A DNA stretch of 64,000 bases from Paramecium pentaurelia (lineage: Eukaryota > Ciliophora > Oligohymenophorea > Peniculida > Parameciidae), in contig CAJJDO010000070.1 in assembly GCA_905183005.1 (NCBI GenBank), positions 129,828 through 193,827 of the forward strand. Direction: 5' to 3'. Under the pieces are notes generated by a model, which was given only the letters and a program-made list of their open reading frames with translations, was not told the DNA's origin and did no database searches. Position numbers and translations under genes: made by a program. This document shows, piece by piece, positions 61,201 to 64,000 of the stretch. The stretch's first letter is position 1. Every line of letters begins with the position of its first letter.

Positions 61201-64000
61201 TTATCAATAACAAATAATTAAATTGTATTTGTTAGTCCTAAAAAGGCAAGTGGAGGAACAGGAGCTATTTCCATATCTTTCAATTAAAAAACACTAACTA
61301 GCAATTCATTTACATACAATGATGCTTTAAGAATGTAAGTTTCATCTTTGGAATTTAATGCAAAAACACCAATATTCAAAGGAGAAATGACAATAACAGG
61401 AACTAATTTTGGAACTGTTGTTGATGATATCAAAGTTACTTTAGTAGGAACTAAATCATATAATGCAAAGGTTATTTCTGTTACAGATACTTCAATCAAA
61501 GTTTATTTAAGAGGAGGAATGCCAGGGCAATATAAAGTTACTGTTACAAGAAAAGATTATGGTAATTCATATGCTATTGCTGATGACAACTTATTTAAAT
61601 ATATCATTCCTATCACAAGTGTTACTTTAGAAGATGGTACTAGTTAAGCTAAAGGTTCTGAAGCTGGTGGAACTGTTATTAAGATTACAGGATCTAATTT
61701 TGTCAAAGGAGAAACACTTGTATTTGTAGGTATTGCTATTAATTGGTTCTGTGAAATTGATGAAAGTAGATTCACAAGTGAAGTTATTTATTGCACAGTG
61801 CCAGCAAAACATGAATTTTATAATGAGGCAGCTTAATTAGTTGTTGTAACATTATAGGTGACACTTGAATCTACTTGTCTTGATACTACCAATAATTGCA
61901 AATTTACTTATGATAGTACTTTGACTCCTGTTCTTGATAATTATCCAGCATCTGCTACTTAATTTACTGGATCAAGAATTTTGACAGAGAATGATCATTA
62001 AAAACCAGACTATTAAAAATTAGTTCAAAGAAAGAGATTTTTATGGACAGAAGAATCAAAGAAATAAGGAAATGATCATCTCTTAAACCTTGGTAAATCA
62101 CCCAGAAGAGATATGCTAACATCTGCTGATTTAGTTTTAAGTTAATAAAAGAGTTATGCTCCAGGAGATACAGAAACATTATCAGGAACAGGATTAACAA
62201 GTGTTGTGTCAGTAGTATTCAAAGGTCCAGTCACATAAACTGTTACAACTACTATTTCTGGTTCTTCCTTCACTTATACTATTCCAAATTTACCCTAAGG
62301 ATAATATTCAACTTATGTTTTAACTCAAAATGGTTATGCAGATAAGATCTGGGTAACTGTAATTGGATTAAGTATTGCATAAATTGATGCTGCTCCCATA
62401 GGTGGATCACTTTTAACAATTAATGGAGTTGGATTTAATGCTAATAGATCTCCAAGTGTTAAAGTTGGAGCAACAGTTTGTTCTGAATTAGAAGTAGTTT
62501 CCAGTGTGGTAATTAAATGTAGAATGGCCAGATAATCAGGAGCATCTGCAATTGTAACATTATCATAATTGCCTTCTGAAAATAATTCAGCAACCCCTTA
62601 CACAGCAACTTACACTTTAACAATAACTCCTTCTTCTAGTTCGCCCACATTTACAGCAATTAGTGGCGCTACATATGATACTACTTAAAAGGCTTATTTG
62701 GCTACAGCAGGAAGTGTTGTACTTGTATTCACAGGTGTTAGACTTACTGGCACTACTATAGTTGTTACATTGGAACATATGGGTCATAAAATAACTGGAA
62801 CAGTTTCAACATAATCTGATACCTCAGTAACAGCTTCATTCTCAAATTTACCAGTAGGAGTCTATTCAATTAATCTATTAGTAGACACTAAATATGCATT
62901 CATAAGTGATGTTACAAAATAAAAATTAATTGTTAGTTCAGCTTTACCAACTTCAAATAATCCTACTGCATCTTATGCTGGTGGTGCAACTGTTACATTC
63001 ACTGGAACTGGTTTTGATTCTGTTAAAAATTAAAATACAGTAAGACTTTGTGGATTTGATTGTCCTATTACAAGTGCAACATATACAACACTTTCTTGTG
63101 AAGCTCCAAAATTATTGACAACATCTGTTTTAAATCAATATTCTGCATTGTAGGAACCTGCAAGATATATTAAACCATCAGAAGTCACTTTATTAGCTGA
63201 TACAGCAACATCAGCTTCTAAATTCTTCGATTTATAATAATCAACTTATTATATTTCTAGTGCAGCTTCAAATTGTTATATTTAAGTTGACTTTGGAACA
63301 AGCAGAGTTTTGAAATTACATTAATTGAGATACATTCCAAGAATTGATAGACAAGCTATTCTATTGAAAGATGCAGTATTCTAATACACAACAGATGGTA
63401 CTACATGGTAGACTTTGTTAACAGTTGATTAAACTGTTCATACAGGTTGGAATATTTATGTTCCTTAAAGTGATATCACAGGAATTAAAGCAATCAGATT
63501 ATTTGATTCAAGAGGAACTACTGGATCATCATGTTAATTAGCAGAAATTGAATTAAAAGGTTGGATATTATCAAATAGTAATAATGCATACTCTGTTCCA
63601 ACATCATGTAATGCAGAAATTTCAGTAAATGGATAAGCTATTGGTACAGTATCAAATGCTGTTAGTTACTCATCAAATAGTGTTCCTATCGTTAATACTG
63701 TCAGTCCAGCTACAGGCAGATTCACTGAAGAAGCAGTTATTACAATTACTGGTACTGGATTTGTAAATGGATAAACTACAGTAACTATAGATGGAGTAAC
63801 ATGTGTTATAGTAAGTGTTACAGCAACTGAAATTAAATGTAAAACTGGAATCAAAGATCTAGAATAAACATAATTAAATGGAGTATTTTAAGTTAGAGTT
63901 AATGGAAATTTAGCAGTTAACAATCAAAAATTCATATATGCTACTAAATGGTCAGATATCAATACTTGGGGTGGATATGAATATCCAGGAGATGGAGATT
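58284..64000 (+). CDS. Fibrocystin-L-like surface protein: IPT/TIG repeats, PA14, G8 (cut by right edge)
   Basis: Open for about 1,880 codons to the window end, after introns 58342-58366, 58498-58521 and 59079-59102. It begins with a signal peptide (MFIIAFTNMLLLLLSNN). Domain order: IPT/TIG-like N-terminal units (LPVITGINTNFASPEGQIL); a PA14 module at about 59.45-59.82 kb (YYGQYFRGFLKAPFTGNYRF, ASDDCAQFFI, LNGGSGGYLTLSM); further IPT/TIG repeats (SVLPAQGSPDGGTTITITG, TSVTLEDGTSQAKGSEAGG, AGGATVTFTGTGFDSV, IVNTVSPATGRFTEEAVITI); a discoidin-like insert near 63.2-63.57 kb; and at the edge WSDINTWGGYEYPGDGD, the start of a G8 domain. IPT...PA14...IPT...G8 is the plan of PKHD1L1/PKHD1, giant single-pass proteins of cilia or stereocilia surfaces. 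The membrane anchor should lie beyond the window. Confidence 0.9.

Noticed and set aside
1..64000. CRISPR array, tRNA, rRNA or telomere repeats
   Set aside because: No regularly spaced repeats, no cloverleaf-like GC-bearing segments and no C4A2/C3A3-type telomere repeats were seen on reading either strand.

Overview
The window reads as macronuclear DNA of a ciliate, most likely Paramecium or a close relative. It is very AT-rich. Long reading frames appear only when TAA and TAG are read as glutamine and TGA is the sole stop. The genes are interrupted by tiny introns (20-37 nt, mostly GTA...TAG, some GTA...AAG), and removing them restores the frames. Gene packing is tight in places: 9 bp between two convergent stop codons at 17.2 kb, 31 and 39 bp at two other convergent pairs, 61 bp between divergent starts at 17.5 kb, and 55 bp between tandem genes at 19.8 kb. 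The species cannot be fixed from the sequence. Almost all functional assignments come from motifs read in the translated, spliced frames.

Layout: a partial YTH-domain RNA reader (1-469, minus); a multi-membrane protein with a PAS-like region and one frame break (677-6120, plus); a four-domain voltage-gated Ca2+ channel with an EEEE filter (6794-12131, plus); a cyclic-nucleotide-binding protein (12163-13713, minus); a synaptojanin-like SAC phosphatase with a decayed 5-phosphatase domain (14604-17211, plus); a small protein (17221-17515, minus); a SEL1/HRD3-like protein (17577-19767, plus); a Na+/H+ exchanger fused to a cyclic-nucleotide-binding-like domain (19823-22964, plus); a Cys-rich multi-membrane protein (23260-26243, minus); a coiled-coil protein (26610-27497, plus); a full PIEZO channel with an 87-codon polyglutamine-rich tract (27537-36948, minus); IFT172 (37926-43207, plus); a PH-like plus kinase protein (44356-45904, minus); a RING/TRAF-type zinc-finger protein with a SPRY-like tail (46454-48042, minus); a DP-type transcription factor (50628-51698, minus); a cold-shock-domain protein (55338-55926, minus); and the N-terminal 1,880 or so codons of a fibrocystin-L-like IPT/PA14/G8 surface protein that runs off the right edge (58284-64000, plus).

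Two single-N positions (25009 and 49205) are each flanked by perfect direct repeats of 1,120 and 1,140 bp. These look like overlapping contig ends that were never merged. Collapsing the first restores a 595-codon reading frame. The stretches 48.0-50.6, 51.7-55.3 and 55.9-58.3 kb are gene-poor. The middle one carries a recognisable but broken kinesin motor fragment.

Several neighbours belong to the excitable, ciliated cell surface: Ca2+ channel, CNBD-exchanger, PIEZO, IFT172 and fibrocystin-L. Ciliate genes are generally transcribed singly, so this neighbourhood is noted as a hypothesis, not as an operon. I found no CRISPR array, rRNA, tRNA or intact transposon.
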